From contig NZ_JAFFID010000001.1 in NCBI RefSeq assembly GCF_017355955.1, positions 1,054,001-1,118,000 on the forward strand: a DNA stretch of 64,000 nucleotides. The letters run 5' to 3'. The notes under the pieces were generated by a model, which was not told where the DNA came from, did not search any database, and saw only the letters and a list, made by a program, of their open reading frames with translations. Source of the DNA: Sabulibacter ruber (lineage in GTDB: Bacteria; Bacteroidota; Bacteroidia; Cytophagales; Hymenobacteraceae). Of the stretch, positions 25,435 to 34,245 are shown piece by piece (the stretch's first letter is position 1; each line of letters opens with the position of its first letter). The position numbers and the translations under genes are program-made.

Positions 25435-25848
25435 TCAAATTCTGAGTACCCGGAAGATGAGGTACAATCTGTGGGATGAGGAAAAAGAAAATTGCTTACA
25501 GTAATGTAAGACGCTTGTAAGAAGGGCCAGGAGAAATGCGAATGCCTGGGCAGAGAAAATAGCAGCCAGGAACGGACTGCTTTCAAAAAGCTTTTCGGGA
25601 GAAGTTAATCTGTCTTCCTCTATCTCGGTTTCGGTGGGCGCTAAGGTATCGTGGGTTTTAGCGGCACCTACTGAGGAAGATTTAAGTAAAAAGGCGTGGG
25701 CATTATGTACATTCTGTACTGCGCCTTTGATACTTGTTAAAGGAGAAAAGAAAGTGCTTTCCTGATAGGTATGGGCAGACAGGTAACCCAATACCCCCAA
25801 CAGGAGAATACCCAAGGACAGGAAATATTTAAGTACTGCCTTTCTCAT
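25435..25848 (-). CDS. Small membrane protein of unknown function
   Basis: 137 residues. A signal-like or membrane helix at about 8-24 ('YFLSLGILLLGVLGYLSA') is followed by a polar middle with threonine- and glutamate-rich sequence and a second hydrophobic segment near 95-112 ('AAIFSAQAFAFLLALLTSV'). It ends 'YLIFRVLRI', a basic-hydrophobic tail. The middle has 'HDTLAPTETEIEEDRLTSPE', probably disordered. It is on the same strand as the efflux operon, about 330 bases upstream of the adaptor. I do not recognise the family; a link to efflux is only by position. Confidence 0.6.
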   Translation of the reverse strand: MRKAVLKYFLSLGILLLGVLGYLSAHTYQESTFFSPLTSIKGAVQNVHNAHAFLLKSSSVGAAKTHDTLAPTETEIEEDRLTSPEKLFESSPFLAAIFSAQAFAFLLALLTSVLHYCKQFSFSSSHRLYLIFRVLRI

Positions 25849-26079
25849 CTGGGCACAAATGTATACCGGGTTATTAAGTTAGGCAAGCAGAGCTTCTTTT
25901 ATATTCGTTAAAACAAAAGATAAAGACCATGAACTTGCTCAAACAAGAGATGAAACCTTAAGAATTTAATAATCCGATAACCTGGAAAAAGAGTAAGTTA
26001 GCCCGCCAAAGCAAAAAACGCCCATTCACAACTAGTGAGTACCTGGGCCACGACACATAAATTTCAACCAACTAAAAAG

Positions 26080-27093
26080 ATGAAGGCAGTAGGATTCAAA
26101 ACATCACTTCCCGTATCAGAACCAGAGAGTTTTATTGATTTCGAAACCGAGAAACCCACTCCCACCGGCCATGAACTCCTTGTGAAAGTGAGCGCCATCT
26201 CGGTAAACCCCGTAGACTATAAAATCAGGCAAAATTCTGCCAAAGACACCGTATTGGAGCAGCCCAAAATCATTGGCTGGGACGCCGTAGGAGTAGTGGA
26301 AGCCGTAGGAGATGCCGTTTCCTTGTTCAAAGAAGGCGATGAGGTGTATTACGCCGGCGACCTCACCAAACAGGGCTGCAATGCCGAGTACCAGGTCATT
26401 GATGAGCGGATTGTAGGCAAAAAGCCCAAAACCTTATCTGACGAAGCCGCCGCTGCTATTCCATTGACGGCCTTAACCGCCTGGGAAACCTTTTTTGACC
26501 GGATGCGCCTTTCGCCCGAACGGGACCAGAACAAAACCTTATTGATCATTGGCGGCGCGGGCGGCGTAGGCTCCATTGCGATCCAGATGGCCAAAAAACT
26601 GCTGGGGCTCACCGTGATCGCGACTGCCTCCAGACCAGAATCCATTGAGTGGTGCCAGAACCTGGGTGCCGACTTTGTGGTGAATCACCGGAACCTGGTG
26701 GAAGAAGTCAGAAATACCGGTTTTCAGTACGTAGACTACATTGTGGACTTTGTAGACACCAACCAATATTGGGATGCCATGGCCGATCTTATCAAACCAC
26801 AAGGCCACATTGCTTCCATCACCGGCAGCGCCACCCCTATTCCGCTGAACAAAATCAAAGGCAAGAGCGTGACCTTCTCCTGGGAACTGATGTACACGCG
26901 CTCCACCTTCCAGACCGAGGACATGGTAGAGCAGCACCACATCCTGAACCGGGTAGCTGATTTGCTGGACCAGGGCGTTCTGCAGGGCACCTTAACCCAG
27001 ACGCTGCACGGCTTATCTGCGGAAAACCTTAAAAAAGCCCATGCTCAGCTGGAATCCGGGACCACCATCGGGAAACTCGTCATCAAGTTCTAA
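26080..27093 (+). CDS. Zinc-type alcohol dehydrogenase-like quinone/zinc-binding oxidoreductase
   Basis: 337 residues from the ATG at 26080 (MKAVGFKTSLPV); a GTG at 26035 would add 15 residues of unlikely sequence. It is a medium-chain dehydrogenase/reductase with an N-terminal GroES-like domain ('GHELLVKVSAISVNPVDYK' near 35-52) and a C-terminal Rossmann domain with the NADPH motif 'IIGGAGGVGSIAIQMAKKL' near 165-183. The zinc-ligand cysteines of true alcohol dehydrogenases are absent, so it belongs with the zinc-binding-family/quinone oxidoreductase branch (ZADH, YogA-like). It probably reduces enones or quinones with NADPH. It is a single-gene unit. Confidence 0.9.
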   Translation: MKAVGFKTSLPVSEPESFIDFETEKPTPTGHELLVKVSAISVNPVDYKIRQNSAKDTVLEQPKIIGWDAVGVVEAVGDAVSLFKEGDEVYYAGDLTKQGCNAEYQVIDERIVGKKPKTLSDEAAAAIPLTALTAWETFFDRMRLSPERDQNKTLLIIGGAGGVGSIAIQMAKKLLGLTVIATASRPESIEWCQNLGADFVVNHRNLVEEVRNTGFQYVDYIVDFVDTNQYWDAMADLIKPQGHIASITGSATPIPLNKIKGKSVTFSWELMYTRSTFQTEDMVEQHHILNRVADLLDQGVLQGTLTQTLHGLSAENLKKAHAQLESGTTIGKLVIKF

Positions 27094-27101
27094 AAACAGG
27101 T

Positions 27102-27211
27102 TGTTTTCTGAAAAAGAGCCTGAAAACGGTTACCCTGAAGTGCCAGGTAAATCAACAAGGCGGCTCTTTCGCGTTTTCAGGTTCTTTTCAGAAAATCAGC
27201 TTTAAAACCCG
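27102..27211. repeat. Two adjacent copies of the GTTTT...AAAAC imperfect palindrome
   Basis: Copies at 27102-27130 (GTTTTCTGAAAAAGAGCCTG then AAAAC) and 27172-27211 (CGTTTTCAGGTTCTTTTCAG, ending TTTAAAACCCG) lie between the oxidoreductase and pgk. The first may double as a terminator. Confidence 0.5.
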
Positions 27212-27274
27212 ATGTCTTTTCGTGCAGGCTCCTCCCCTATTTTGAGGCCGCTGCACAGAGAGAAATATAAATAC

Positions 27275-27282
27275 TATATTTG
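27275..27282 (+). promoter_or_regulatory. Candidate -7 element of pgk
   Basis: TATATTTG matches TAnnTTTG and lies 50 bases before the pgk ATG at 27333. The nearest TTTG upstream (27241-27244) is 30 bases away, too far for a standard -33 element. Confidence 0.4.
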
Positions 27283-27332
27283 CCCCGACCTGTTTCGGCG
27301 GGAATCCGTAGCTAAAACCAAACCTACAGACT

Positions 27333-28541
27333 ATGATAACAGTTGACCAATATGACTTCCAGGGCAAACGCGCCCTGGTGCGCGTTGACTTTAACGTGCC
27401 TCTCAACAGTGATTTTGAGATCACTGACGACACCCGCATTAGAGCGGCGGTACCTACCATCAAGAAAATCCTGAACGATGGCGGCGCAGTGGTGCTGATG
27501 TCGCATCTGGGCAGACCCAAAGGCGGGCCAGACGAGAAATACTCGCTCAAGCACATCCTGAAACCATTGGAGCAGGCCTTTGGGGTACCGGTTCAGTTTG
27601 CGCCAGACTGCGTGAGCAGCGAGGCCGTTGAGATGGCCAACAACTTAAAGCCAGGCGAGGTTTTATTGGTGGAGAACCTGCGGTTCCACAAAGAGGAAGA
27701 ACAAGGAAACCAGGGCTTCGCGGAGAAGCTGAGTTTGCTGGGCGATGTGTACGTGAACGATGCCTTCGGGACGGCGCACCGCGCGCACGCCTCCACCGCC
27801 ATCGTAGCCGACTATTTCCCACATGATAAAGTGTGCGGTTACGTGATGCAGGCCGAGCTGGACAACGCCCGCCGCGTGCTGGAATTCGTGGACCGTCCGT
27901 TCACCGCCATCATGGGCGGCGCCAAAATCTCAGACAAGATCCTGGTGATTGAGCAATTGCTGGACCGCGTGGATAACCTCATCATTGGCGGCGGTATGAG
28001 CTACACCTTTGCCAAGGCGCAGGGCGGCTCCATCGGGAATTCACTGCTGGAAGAAGACAAGCAGCAACTCACCCTTGACCTCCTGAAGAAAGCCGAAGAC
28101 AAAGGCGTGAAAATCTACTTACCCGTAGACACCGTCATTGCCGATGCTTTTGACAACAACGCCGAATCTAAAGTAGTACCAAGCGGCACCATTCCGGACG
28201 GTTGGATGGGCCTGGACATAGGACCAGAAACCCGCGCCCAGTTTGCTGAGGTGGTGCGCAATTCAAAAACCATCCTGTGGAACGGCCCAATGGGCGTGTT
28301 TGAATTCCCGAACTTCGCGGTAGGAACCAAAGCCATTGCCGAGGCCGTAGTAGATGCTACCAAAAACCACGGCGCTTACTCCCTCATTGGAGGTGGTGAC
28401 TCAGCTGCGGCAGTAACCCAGATGGGCCATGCGCATGACGTTTCTTACGTATCTACCGGTGGCGGTGCCCTTCTGGAGTACATGGAAGGCAAAGCCCTGC
28501 CGGGTGTGGTTGCCCTTCAAATGGAAGAAACTCCTTTGTAA
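27333..28541 (+). CDS. pgk: Phosphoglycerate kinase
   Basis: 402 residues, the normal bacterial length. The signature '[20 protein letters not shown]' is at 13-32 and the substrate-binding '[17 protein letters not shown]' near 57-73. The hinge and nucleotide region has '[15 protein letters not shown]', '[10 protein letters not shown]' and the phosphate loop '[15 protein letters not shown]' near 351-365. It transfers phosphate from 1,3-bisphosphoglycerate to ADP in glycolysis. It is a stand-alone gene followed at once by a strong terminator. Confidence 0.98.
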   Translation: MITVDQYDFQGKRALVRVDFNVPLNSDFEITDDTRIRAAVPTIKKILNDGGAVVLMSHLGRPKGGPDEKYSLKHILKPLEQAFGVPVQFAPDCVSSEAVEMANNLKPGEVLLVENLRFHKEEEQGNQGFAEKLSLLGDVYVNDAFGTAHRAHASTAIVADYFPHDKVCGYVMQAELDNARRVLEFVDRPFTAIMGGAKISDKILVIEQLLDRVDNLIIGGGMSYTFAKAQGGSIGNSLLEEDKQQLTLDLLKKAEDKGVKIYLPVDTVIADAFDNNAESKVVPSGTIPDGWMGLDIGPETRAQFAEVVRNSKTILWNGPMGVFEFPNFAVGTKAIAEAVVDATKNHGAYSLIGGGDSAAAVTQMGHAHDVSYVSTGGGALLEYMEGKALPGVVALQMEETPL

Positions 28542-28560
28542 TAAACACCCAGCATCTTTA

Positions 28561-28602
28561 AAACAGCAAAGGCGGCAAGTGATCTTGCCGCCTTTGCTGT
28601 TT
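28561..28602 (+). terminator. Rho-independent terminator of pgk
   Basis: A perfect 19-base stem (AAACAGCAAAGGCGGCAAG and its complement) with a four-base loop ends in a T-run at 28600-28605, 20 bases after the pgk stop. Confidence 0.92.
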
Positions 28603-28710
28603 TTTGTCTGTTTTATGAAAACTAGCCGTAAAACTCACGCCATTTTTTGAAGGATAGAGATTTAGAAGCTTTCATTCGAACTTAACATATTAAATCAACT
28701 AAGAACATTA

Positions 28711-30618
28711 TTACTTTTTCATCAGGTTTCCTTCTGGTGTATAGCCCACTATTCCGCTTTCCAGCATCTCCTGCAATAAATCGCCTAAAAGCTCCTGCTC
28801 TGACGAACTGAAATGCATGGCAATGGACTTGGGATGCAACGGAAACTCCTTTAGGTAGCGCAGCACGCGGGCCTCCATGTGAAGTTTGTTTTCGTCTAGT
28901 TTCTTTTTCTTTTTCTCACTGAGGCAGTAATCACATATGCGGCAGGGCGTAGAAGATTCCTCGCCAAAGTATTTCAGGATCTGGATGGTGCGGCACTGTT
29001 TGGTGTTCTGCATGTACTCTACCACGGCCTGAGCTTTCTGAATAGCCCGCTCCCGGAAATAATTCAGTTGCCTCTGGTCAATGGGCAGAGAGGCGGCATC
29101 GTACCGGGGAGCCGTGAATTGTACTTGCGGGCCGTCGTGCTGCGGTTCATACACCAGCACTTTGCGTTGGTGCAGGTGTTGTAATTGCTGCCGCACAGAT
29201 GCTTCTGGCACGCCTAAATGCTTCGCCAAGCCCGCCTCAGAGATCTTCACGAAGTCCCGGAACATCTCGCCGCCGTACAGCCGCAAAAGGCCTTTGATAA
29301 TGGGTTCCAGAGTTTCATTCATCAACTGGAACTCATACAGCTGAGTGTTCCCTAACAGGAAATTCACTTTAGATGGCGCGTAAAAACCTTCGTTCAGTTG
29401 CAGCACGCCCTCCCCTTCCAGGAGTTTCAGGGAGAAATGCACCTCCAGCGGAGAGAGTTGGTATGTGCGACTGAACTCATTCAGATCAAAGTCAAAGGAT
29501 TGAAAAGCGCCGCTGCCAATGGCCAGTTTGTAGAAGTTGGCCAAGGCCTGGTATACCCGTTTCAGGGTTTCTACGGGCGGATAAGCTTCTTCGGTTTTCT
29601 TTACCAGCAAGGAGGCATCTTCGGGGCCCAGCAGCACGGTGGCATAGCTGTACTTCCCGTCTCTGCCGGCCCTGCCAGCTTCCTGGTAATAGGCTTCCAG
29701 GGAATTTGGGAGGTCCATGTGCACCACCAGGCGGACATCGGGCTTGTCAATTCCCATCCCGAAGGCGTTGGTAGCCACCATGACGCGTACCCGGTCCAAT
29801 AGCCAATCGGTTTGGGCGGCGGCGCGGGTCTGGTGCGGCAAACCGGCGTGGTAGGCCGTGGCTTTGATTCCTTGCTTTTGCAGCCATTGCGCCAGCTCCA
29901 CGGTGCGGCGGCGGTTACGCACGTAAACGATGGAGGTGCCGCCCATCTTGTTCAGGATCTCGCGCAACCGCCCTTCCTTGTCTTCGGTTGGCAAGACAGA
30001 ATAAGACAGGTTCTTCCGGGCGAAACTTTGCTGAAAGACGTTCTCCTCTTTGAATTTAAGCTTTTCCTGGATATCGATTTTAACCAACTCGGTGGCCGAG
30101 GCGGTGAGCGCCAGCACCGGTACGTTGGGAAGCAGATCGCGCAGTTTGGCAATCTCCAGGTAAGGAGGCCGGAAATCATAGCCCCATTGCGAGATGCAGT
30201 GCGCCTCGTCTATGGCCAGCAGGTTCACTTTCATCCGTTTTACCCGCTCCTGGAACAGCTCGGTCTGCAAACGCTCCGGCGACAGGTACAGGAATTTGAC
30301 GCCCCCATACACGCAATTGTCCAGGATCAGGTCGCGTTCCCGCTCCGGTTGACCGCCGTGCAAAGCGGCTGCGGAGATACCGCGTTTGCGCAAGTTCTCT
30401 ACCTGGTCTTTCATCAGGGCCACCAAGGGGGATACCACCACGCACACGCCCTCTCTGGCCAGCGCAGGCACCTGGAAACAAACCGATTTCCCGCCGCCGG
30501 TAGGCAGAATGGCCAGGGTATCATTCCCGGCCAGTACCGAGTTGATGATGTCCTCCTGCCCCGGCCTGAACGCCTCGTAACCCCAATATTGCCTAAGGAT
30601 GTCATTGATGTCTGCCAT
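28711..30618 (-). CDS. recQ: RecQ-family ATP-dependent DNA helicase
   Basis: 635 residues from the ATG at 30618 (MADINDILRQYWGYEAF); a longer frame from 30660 is not supported. Motif 0 is 'YWGYEAFRPGQEDII', Walker A 'LPTGGGKSVCFQVP', DEAH box 'LAIDEAHCISQWGYDFRP' and motif VI 'QEAGRAGRDGKYSYA'. The RecQ C-terminal part has a zinc-binding group near 540-575 ('CRTIQ' and 'CRICDYC') and a winged helix. The HRDC domain is absent or replaced by a short C-terminal helical segment, as in the shorter RecQ paralogues of Bacteroidota. It unwinds 3'-5' in recombination and replication repair. It stands alone on the minus strand, convergent with pgk. Confidence 0.93.
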   Translation of the reverse strand: MADINDILRQYWGYEAFRPGQEDIINSVLAGNDTLAILPTGGGKSVCFQVPALAREGVCVVVSPLVALMKDQVENLRKRGISAAALHGGQPERERDLILDNCVYGGVKFLYLSPERLQTELFQERVKRMKVNLLAIDEAHCISQWGYDFRPPYLEIAKLRDLLPNVPVLALTASATELVKIDIQEKLKFKEENVFQQSFARKNLSYSVLPTEDKEGRLREILNKMGGTSIVYVRNRRRTVELAQWLQKQGIKATAYHAGLPHQTRAAAQTDWLLDRVRVMVATNAFGMGIDKPDVRLVVHMDLPNSLEAYYQEAGRAGRDGKYSYATVLLGPEDASLLVKKTEEAYPPVETLKRVYQALANFYKLAIGSGAFQSFDFDLNEFSRTYQLSPLEVHFSLKLLEGEGVLQLNEGFYAPSKVNFLLGNTQLYEFQLMNETLEPIIKGLLRLYGGEMFRDFVKISEAGLAKHLGVPEASVRQQLQHLHQRKVLVYEPQHDGPQVQFTAPRYDAASLPIDQRQLNYFRERAIQKAQAVVEYMQNTKQCRTIQILKYFGEESSTPCRICDYCLSEKKKKKLDENKLHMEARVLRYLKEFPLHPKSIAMHFSSSEQELLGDLLQEMLESGIVGYTPEGNLMKK

Positions 30619-30825
30619 AGCGCCCAAAAATACGAAATTGTTGGGTGTGGGATGGCGCAAGTTGCAGTTCAGGAATGTAATAGGTAATTGAGGCTATCAC
30701 TGTTATCGAGGCAGGAACTGGCGCGGGGGTTTCTTCCGGGGCTCTCAAAAGATGAAAGGCACGGAAGTAACTTCCGCGCCATAGTATGCCATAGTAGGCC
30801 AGGGCATGTTAAGGATTAATGGTTT

Positions 30826-30891
30826 AGCTGTTTTTATCCCCATTTAACCAAAACAGCCTAAAAAAGAAAGCCCGGCCAATTGGCCGGGCTT
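30826..30891 (-). terminator. Palindrome plus terminator stem
   Basis: AAGCCCGGCCAATTGGCCGGGCTT at 30868-30891 is a perfect 24-base palindrome that lies 27 bases after the stop of the minus-strand gene ending at 30919. On that strand it runs into CTTTTTT. The copy of the GTTTT...AAAAC repeat at 30826-30859 follows. Confidence 0.7.
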
Positions 30892-30918
30892 CACACATTC
30901 ACTTCTATTTAAAACAAG

Positions 30919-31764
30919 TTAGGCAGCGGCAGATTGCTCGTGCTCACGTTCCTCAATCACTTTCTTCAATTTGGTGATGGACTGCTTGGCGCGTTCCTCA
31001 TCCAGTTTGTTGATGTTCAGGAGCATTTTGGTTTTCTCCTGACGGGTAATCACTGGGTTGTTCAGCAGACGAATGATTTCTTCTTTCTGCTTGGCAGTGG
31101 CATACTTCACAGGTGCTTCCTCAGCTACAGGAGCCGCAGGTGCGGCTGCTATAGGAGTTACCACCGGTGCTGGCGCAGCTTCTGCCACTGGCTCGGCCGG
31201 AACCGCTTTCATGGTTTTGGCCGGAGCCGCCGCTGGTTTCACCTGATGCTCAACTTTTGGTTCTTGCACGTTACCTTGGTAATCCATCTCCTCAGCGGGG
31301 GTTGGCTCATAACCGGCGGCACGGATAATCCAGGCCAGAATGTTCCGGTAAGCTTTCCCGATAGCCCTGGTCTGGGCCATAGAGGCAATCGCATATTCCT
31401 GGTAGTATTTGCGGCCCTGCTCTTTGTTAGAGCAGATGGCAAAGCCGGCACCCACAATTTGCTCGGTACGTAAGTTCAGCAAATTCACCTTAGCCAAATA
31501 CTTAATCTCAGAGCTGTCGCTCATATTCACGAGCTCCTCTACCACTGGCAGAATACCTAAGCGGGAACCAGCGTACTGCCAGCCTTCCACGTTCACGTAC
31601 TCTTTGCCCTGGATGTTCTGGAAGAGTCTGTTCTCCTTGATGAACTTGGCTAAGTCAACGGCCAAGTGCATGGTCTCATCAGAGCGGGAGATATCAAAAC
31701 TCTCAATTTTGTGCTTCTTCTGCACTTTCTCTTCGTTTGTCACTTGATTCGTCTTCGTCTGCAT
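30919..31764 (-). CDS. Phage-like recombination/annealing-type protein with Ala/Pro linker
   Basis: 281 residues from the ATG at 31764 (MQTKTNQVTNEEK). Residues about 20-160 form a conserved globular part: 'EGWQYAGSRLGILPVVEE', 'KYLAKVNLLNLRTEQIVGAG' and 'YAIASMAQTRAIGKAYRNIL', ending 'AAGYEPTPAEEM'. That last pattern recalls phage proteins annotated near Erf/RecT-type single-strand annealing functions. Next is a linker of about 55 residues made almost only of A, P, V and E. The C-terminal 55 residues are a helical module ('YATAKQKEEIIRLLNNPVI'), often seen attached to such proteins. It stands alone with its own terminator and no phage neighbours. Function is inferred; direct DNA annealing is not shown. 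Confidence 0.65.
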   Translation of the reverse strand: MQTKTNQVTNEEKVQKKHKIESFDISRSDETMHLAVDLAKFIKENRLFQNIQGKEYVNVEGWQYAGSRLGILPVVEELVNMSDSSEIKYLAKVNLLNLRTEQIVGAGFAICSNKEQGRKYYQEYAIASMAQTRAIGKAYRNILAWIIRAAGYEPTPAEEMDYQGNVQEPKVEHQVKPAAAPAKTMKAVPAEPVAEAAPAPVVTPIAAAPAAPVAEEAPVKYATAKQKEEIIRLLNNPVITRQEKTKMLLNINKLDEERAKQSITKLKKVIEEREHEQSAAA

Positions 31765-32432
31765 TTTCTTTCGTTTCAGTTCAAAATCATAACAGAACAA
31801 CCCAGGTAAAAGTGCCAGTTTTCTTCATTTTAACACTAATTAATTTAGCTGATTATCAATTACTTACGCAGCTTTGCTAAAAAAGTTTTAGCAAAGCTGC
31901 GTAAGTAAGATGAAGCAACGTGTGCTAGCCTTCCCAAGCGTTCTTTCCCCCATACATCTCCTCTAGAAGAGGCATCCTGTGGCAGCGTCCTTAACCTCCT
32001 GAAAACCAACCTTTCCCGTTAAATCACCCAGGAGGTGTGGAAACTGGGCAACGTACAGGAAGAATTCAGGCTCATTGGTCCACCATGAAGCGGGATAAAA
32101 GGAGCAGATTCATTTTTACGCTTATTTTCTGAAAAAGGACTCAAAACGGTTGGGAATTGAATTACATGGGTGGCTTAGTTGATGGGCTAGGCACAGAAGG
32201 TTGCGCTCAAAATGGAGAAGGGCTGCCCATGCAATTTGCCCATCTGCCCCACTATCGCCACACTTTCACTCCCCAAACTGGGGAAAAGCTCTACAGTTTT
32301 ATAAACTGGCCAAATTAGCCATCAACCTCTAAATAATTGACAATCAATTAACTACAAAGAAACGCACCTTTCTGGCACGGCAATAGCAACTAAGACAGCA
32401 ACTGACTTATTCATCACCTAAATTTTCTAAAC
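31765..32432. other. Intergenic region without a convincing gene
   Basis: About 670 bases between divergent genes. It contains a 23-base perfect inverted repeat (31860-31908), one copy of the GTTTT...AAAAC repeat (32123-32149), and short open frames of no recognisable kind. Some scraps may be remains of a decayed gene. Confidence 0.45.
31860..31908. repeat. 23-base perfect inverted repeat with a three-base loop
   Basis: TTACTTACGCAGCTTTGCTAAAA and its exact complement are separated by AAG. It lies 95 bases upstream of the start codon of the minus-strand gene at 31764, so it is not that gene's terminator. It has no T-run. Confidence 0.75.
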
Positions 32433-32756
32433 ATGAAGAAAGTTATCTTATCAGCCTTCGGACTTTTTGTATTTGCCACTGTTTCTGCCAACGCACAAAC
32501 TCAGACAGCGCAGACTGCCCAAACCAAGCCTGCCGCTACTGCCGCGCAAGACAACAAAACTCCGGTAAAAGTTGAGGAACTCCCTGAGGCCGTTAAAACT
32601 GCCCTCACCTCAGACGCAGGCTTGAAAGAATGGACTCCTACCACTGCCTACCTGGTAAAGGACGCAGCCGGCAAGGAATATTACACCATTGAAATGAAGA
32701 AAGGCGAAGAAAAAGGCGCCATCAAATTAGACAAAGACGGCAACCAAGTAAAATAA
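32433..32756 (+). CDS. Small secreted protein of unknown function
   Basis: 107 residues. The signal peptide is residues 1-21, ending 'VSANAQ'. A short threonine/alanine/glutamine-rich linker follows, then a compact domain of about 60 residues: 'VKVEELPEAVKTALTSDAG' and 'YTIEMKKGEEKGAIKLDKDG'. That helix-then-strands pattern resembles a PepSY-like or BLIP-like half domain found in many small periplasmic proteins of Bacteroidota. The gene is followed by a terminator that lies inside the longer possible reading frame of the next gene. Confidence 0.75.
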   Translation: MKKVILSAFGLFVFATVSANAQTQTAQTAQTKPAATAAQDNKTPVKVEELPEAVKTALTSDAGLKEWTPTTAYLVKDAAGKEYYTIEMKKGEEKGAIKLDKDGNQVK

Positions 32757-32803
32757 GCGCTTACTGCTCCCGTTAGACAAAGTAAAACTATGAAAGTAGA
32801 GAG

Positions 32804-32832
32804 AGCTGGGTTTTCCCAGCTTTCTTTATTTT
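32804..32832 (+). terminator. Terminator of the small secreted protein gene
   Basis: AGCTGGG TTTT CCCAGCT is followed by a T-rich tract (TTCTTTATTTTT). It falls inside the frame that would extend the next gene to an ATG at 32790, so it argues for the start at 32859. Confidence 0.75.
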
Positions 32833-32858
32833 TACCCCCGGGAGACAATAAGCCAGGC

Positions 32859-34193
32859 ATGACGCGCATACTACTCATAGAAGATGACCTAACCTTTTCC
32901 ATGATCCTGGAAAGCTTTCTCAAGAAGCAGGGATTCCAGGTACAGGTAGTGCATCGGGTGAGAGATGCCCAGAAAGCCTTGATTGAACAAAACTTCCAGC
33001 TACTCCTAGCCGATTACCGCCTCCCCGACGGCACCGGCCTGGAACTTCTCCAATACCACCGGGCCAGCGCTCATCCATCGCCGGTGATCATGATGACCAG
33101 CCTGCAGGAAGTAGGCACCGCCGTAAGGGCCATGCGCCTGGGCGCCTTTGATTACATCACCAAGCCCGTAAACCCAGACGAGTTGCTGATGGTGGTAAAA
33201 GAAGCACTTCAGGAAAAAGAAAAACCGGCAACGGCAACACCCACTCCCACAGCGGCCTTTATCACCGGCAAAAGCGAAGTGGCCCAGCGCCTGCACGAGA
33301 TGATCCAGCTGGTGGCCCCCACTGATATGTCGGTGCTTATCCAGGGCGAAAGCGGTACCGGCAAAGAGTACGTGGCACGCACCATTCATGACCAAAGCAA
33401 ACGTTCCAAGGCGCCGTTCATTGCTATTGACTGCGGGGCTATCTCGGGGGAAATTGCCAACAGCGAACTCTTCGGGCACGTGAAAGGCGCTTTCACCGGG
33501 GCCCTGCACGACAAACAGGGAGTATTTGAAGCAGCCCAGGGCGGCACCCTCTTCCTGGACGAGATTGGCAACCTGAGCTACGAGATCCAGATGAAGCTGC
33601 TACGGGCACTCCAGGAACGCGTCATTCAGCCTTTAGGCTCTACCAAAACCATTCCCGTGGATGTGCGGGTCCTTACCGCCACCAATGATGATCTGATCTC
33701 CAGCGTGAAGAACGGCGATTTCAGGGAAGATCTTTACCACCGCCTGAACGAATTCAAGCTGCGGGTTCCGGCCCTGCGCGAACGCGCCGATGATCTGTTT
33801 CTGTTTGTGGAACACTTTATTGTGCAGGCTAACACAGAACTCACCCGTCAGGTAATCCGCCTCTCGCCGGAGGTAACCGAGATTTTCAGGCAGTATGCCT
33901 GGCCCGGTAACCTGCGAGAACTGAAGAATGTGGTGAAACGAGCCGTGCTGCTCACGCCAGACCAGGAGATCAAGAAACAGGCCCTGCCCGATGAAATGTA
34001 CGCCCTGGTCTCCCAACCTACCACCCAGCCCTACGGCCCCGACCTGAAAGCCCTGCAGGAAGCCAATGAACGGGAATTGATTTTGAAGACCTTGCAGGAA
34101 GTGCGCTACAACAAATCCAAAGCCGCCCGCCTGCTTAACATAGACCGTAAAACGCTGTACAGCAAGCTGGAGAAATACAACCTTCTGGAGTAG
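32859..34193 (+). CDS. Sigma-54-dependent response regulator (NtrC type)
   Basis: 444 residues from the ATG at 32859 (MTRILLIEDDLTFS). The receiver domain is 1-120, with the phospho-acceptor Asp near 50 in 'LLLADYRLPDG' and the Lys in 'ITKPV' near 100. The AAA+ domain follows: Walker A 'GESGTGKEYVA' near 160, the sigma-54 contact loop 'GAFTGA' near 209, and Walker B 'GGTLFLDEIGN'. The C-terminal Fis-type helix-turn-helix is 'YNKSKAARLLNIDRKTLYSK'. It activates sigma-54 promoters after phosphorylation. It converges tail-to-tail with a hybrid kinase gene 52 bases away, a possible partner, although they are not in one operon. Confidence 0.95.
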   Translation: MTRILLIEDDLTFSMILESFLKKQGFQVQVVHRVRDAQKALIEQNFQLLLADYRLPDGTGLELLQYHRASAHPSPVIMMTSLQEVGTAVRAMRLGAFDYITKPVNPDELLMVVKEALQEKEKPATATPTPTAAFITGKSEVAQRLHEMIQLVAPTDMSVLIQGESGTGKEYVARTIHDQSKRSKAPFIAIDCGAISGEIANSELFGHVKGAFTGALHDKQGVFEAAQGGTLFLDEIGNLSYEIQMKLLRALQERVIQPLGSTKTIPVDVRVLTATNDDLISSVKNGDFREDLYHRLNEFKLRVPALRERADDLFLFVEHFIVQANTELTRQVIRLSPEVTEIFRQYAWPGNLRELKNVVKRAVLLTPDQEIKKQALPDEMYALVSQPTTQPYGPDLKALQEANERELILKTLQEVRYNKSKAARLLNIDRKTLYSKLEKYNLLE

Positions 34194-34245
34194 ACGGAAG
34201 GCGGTTTTAAGCTTGTTTTACGGAAAAGAACCCCGAAACCGAACG

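Noticed and set aside
27241..27282. Complete -33/-7 promoter for pgk
   Set aside because: The -7 element is good, but the only TTTG upstream is 30 bases away, beyond the 19-21 base spacing. Only the -7 is reported.
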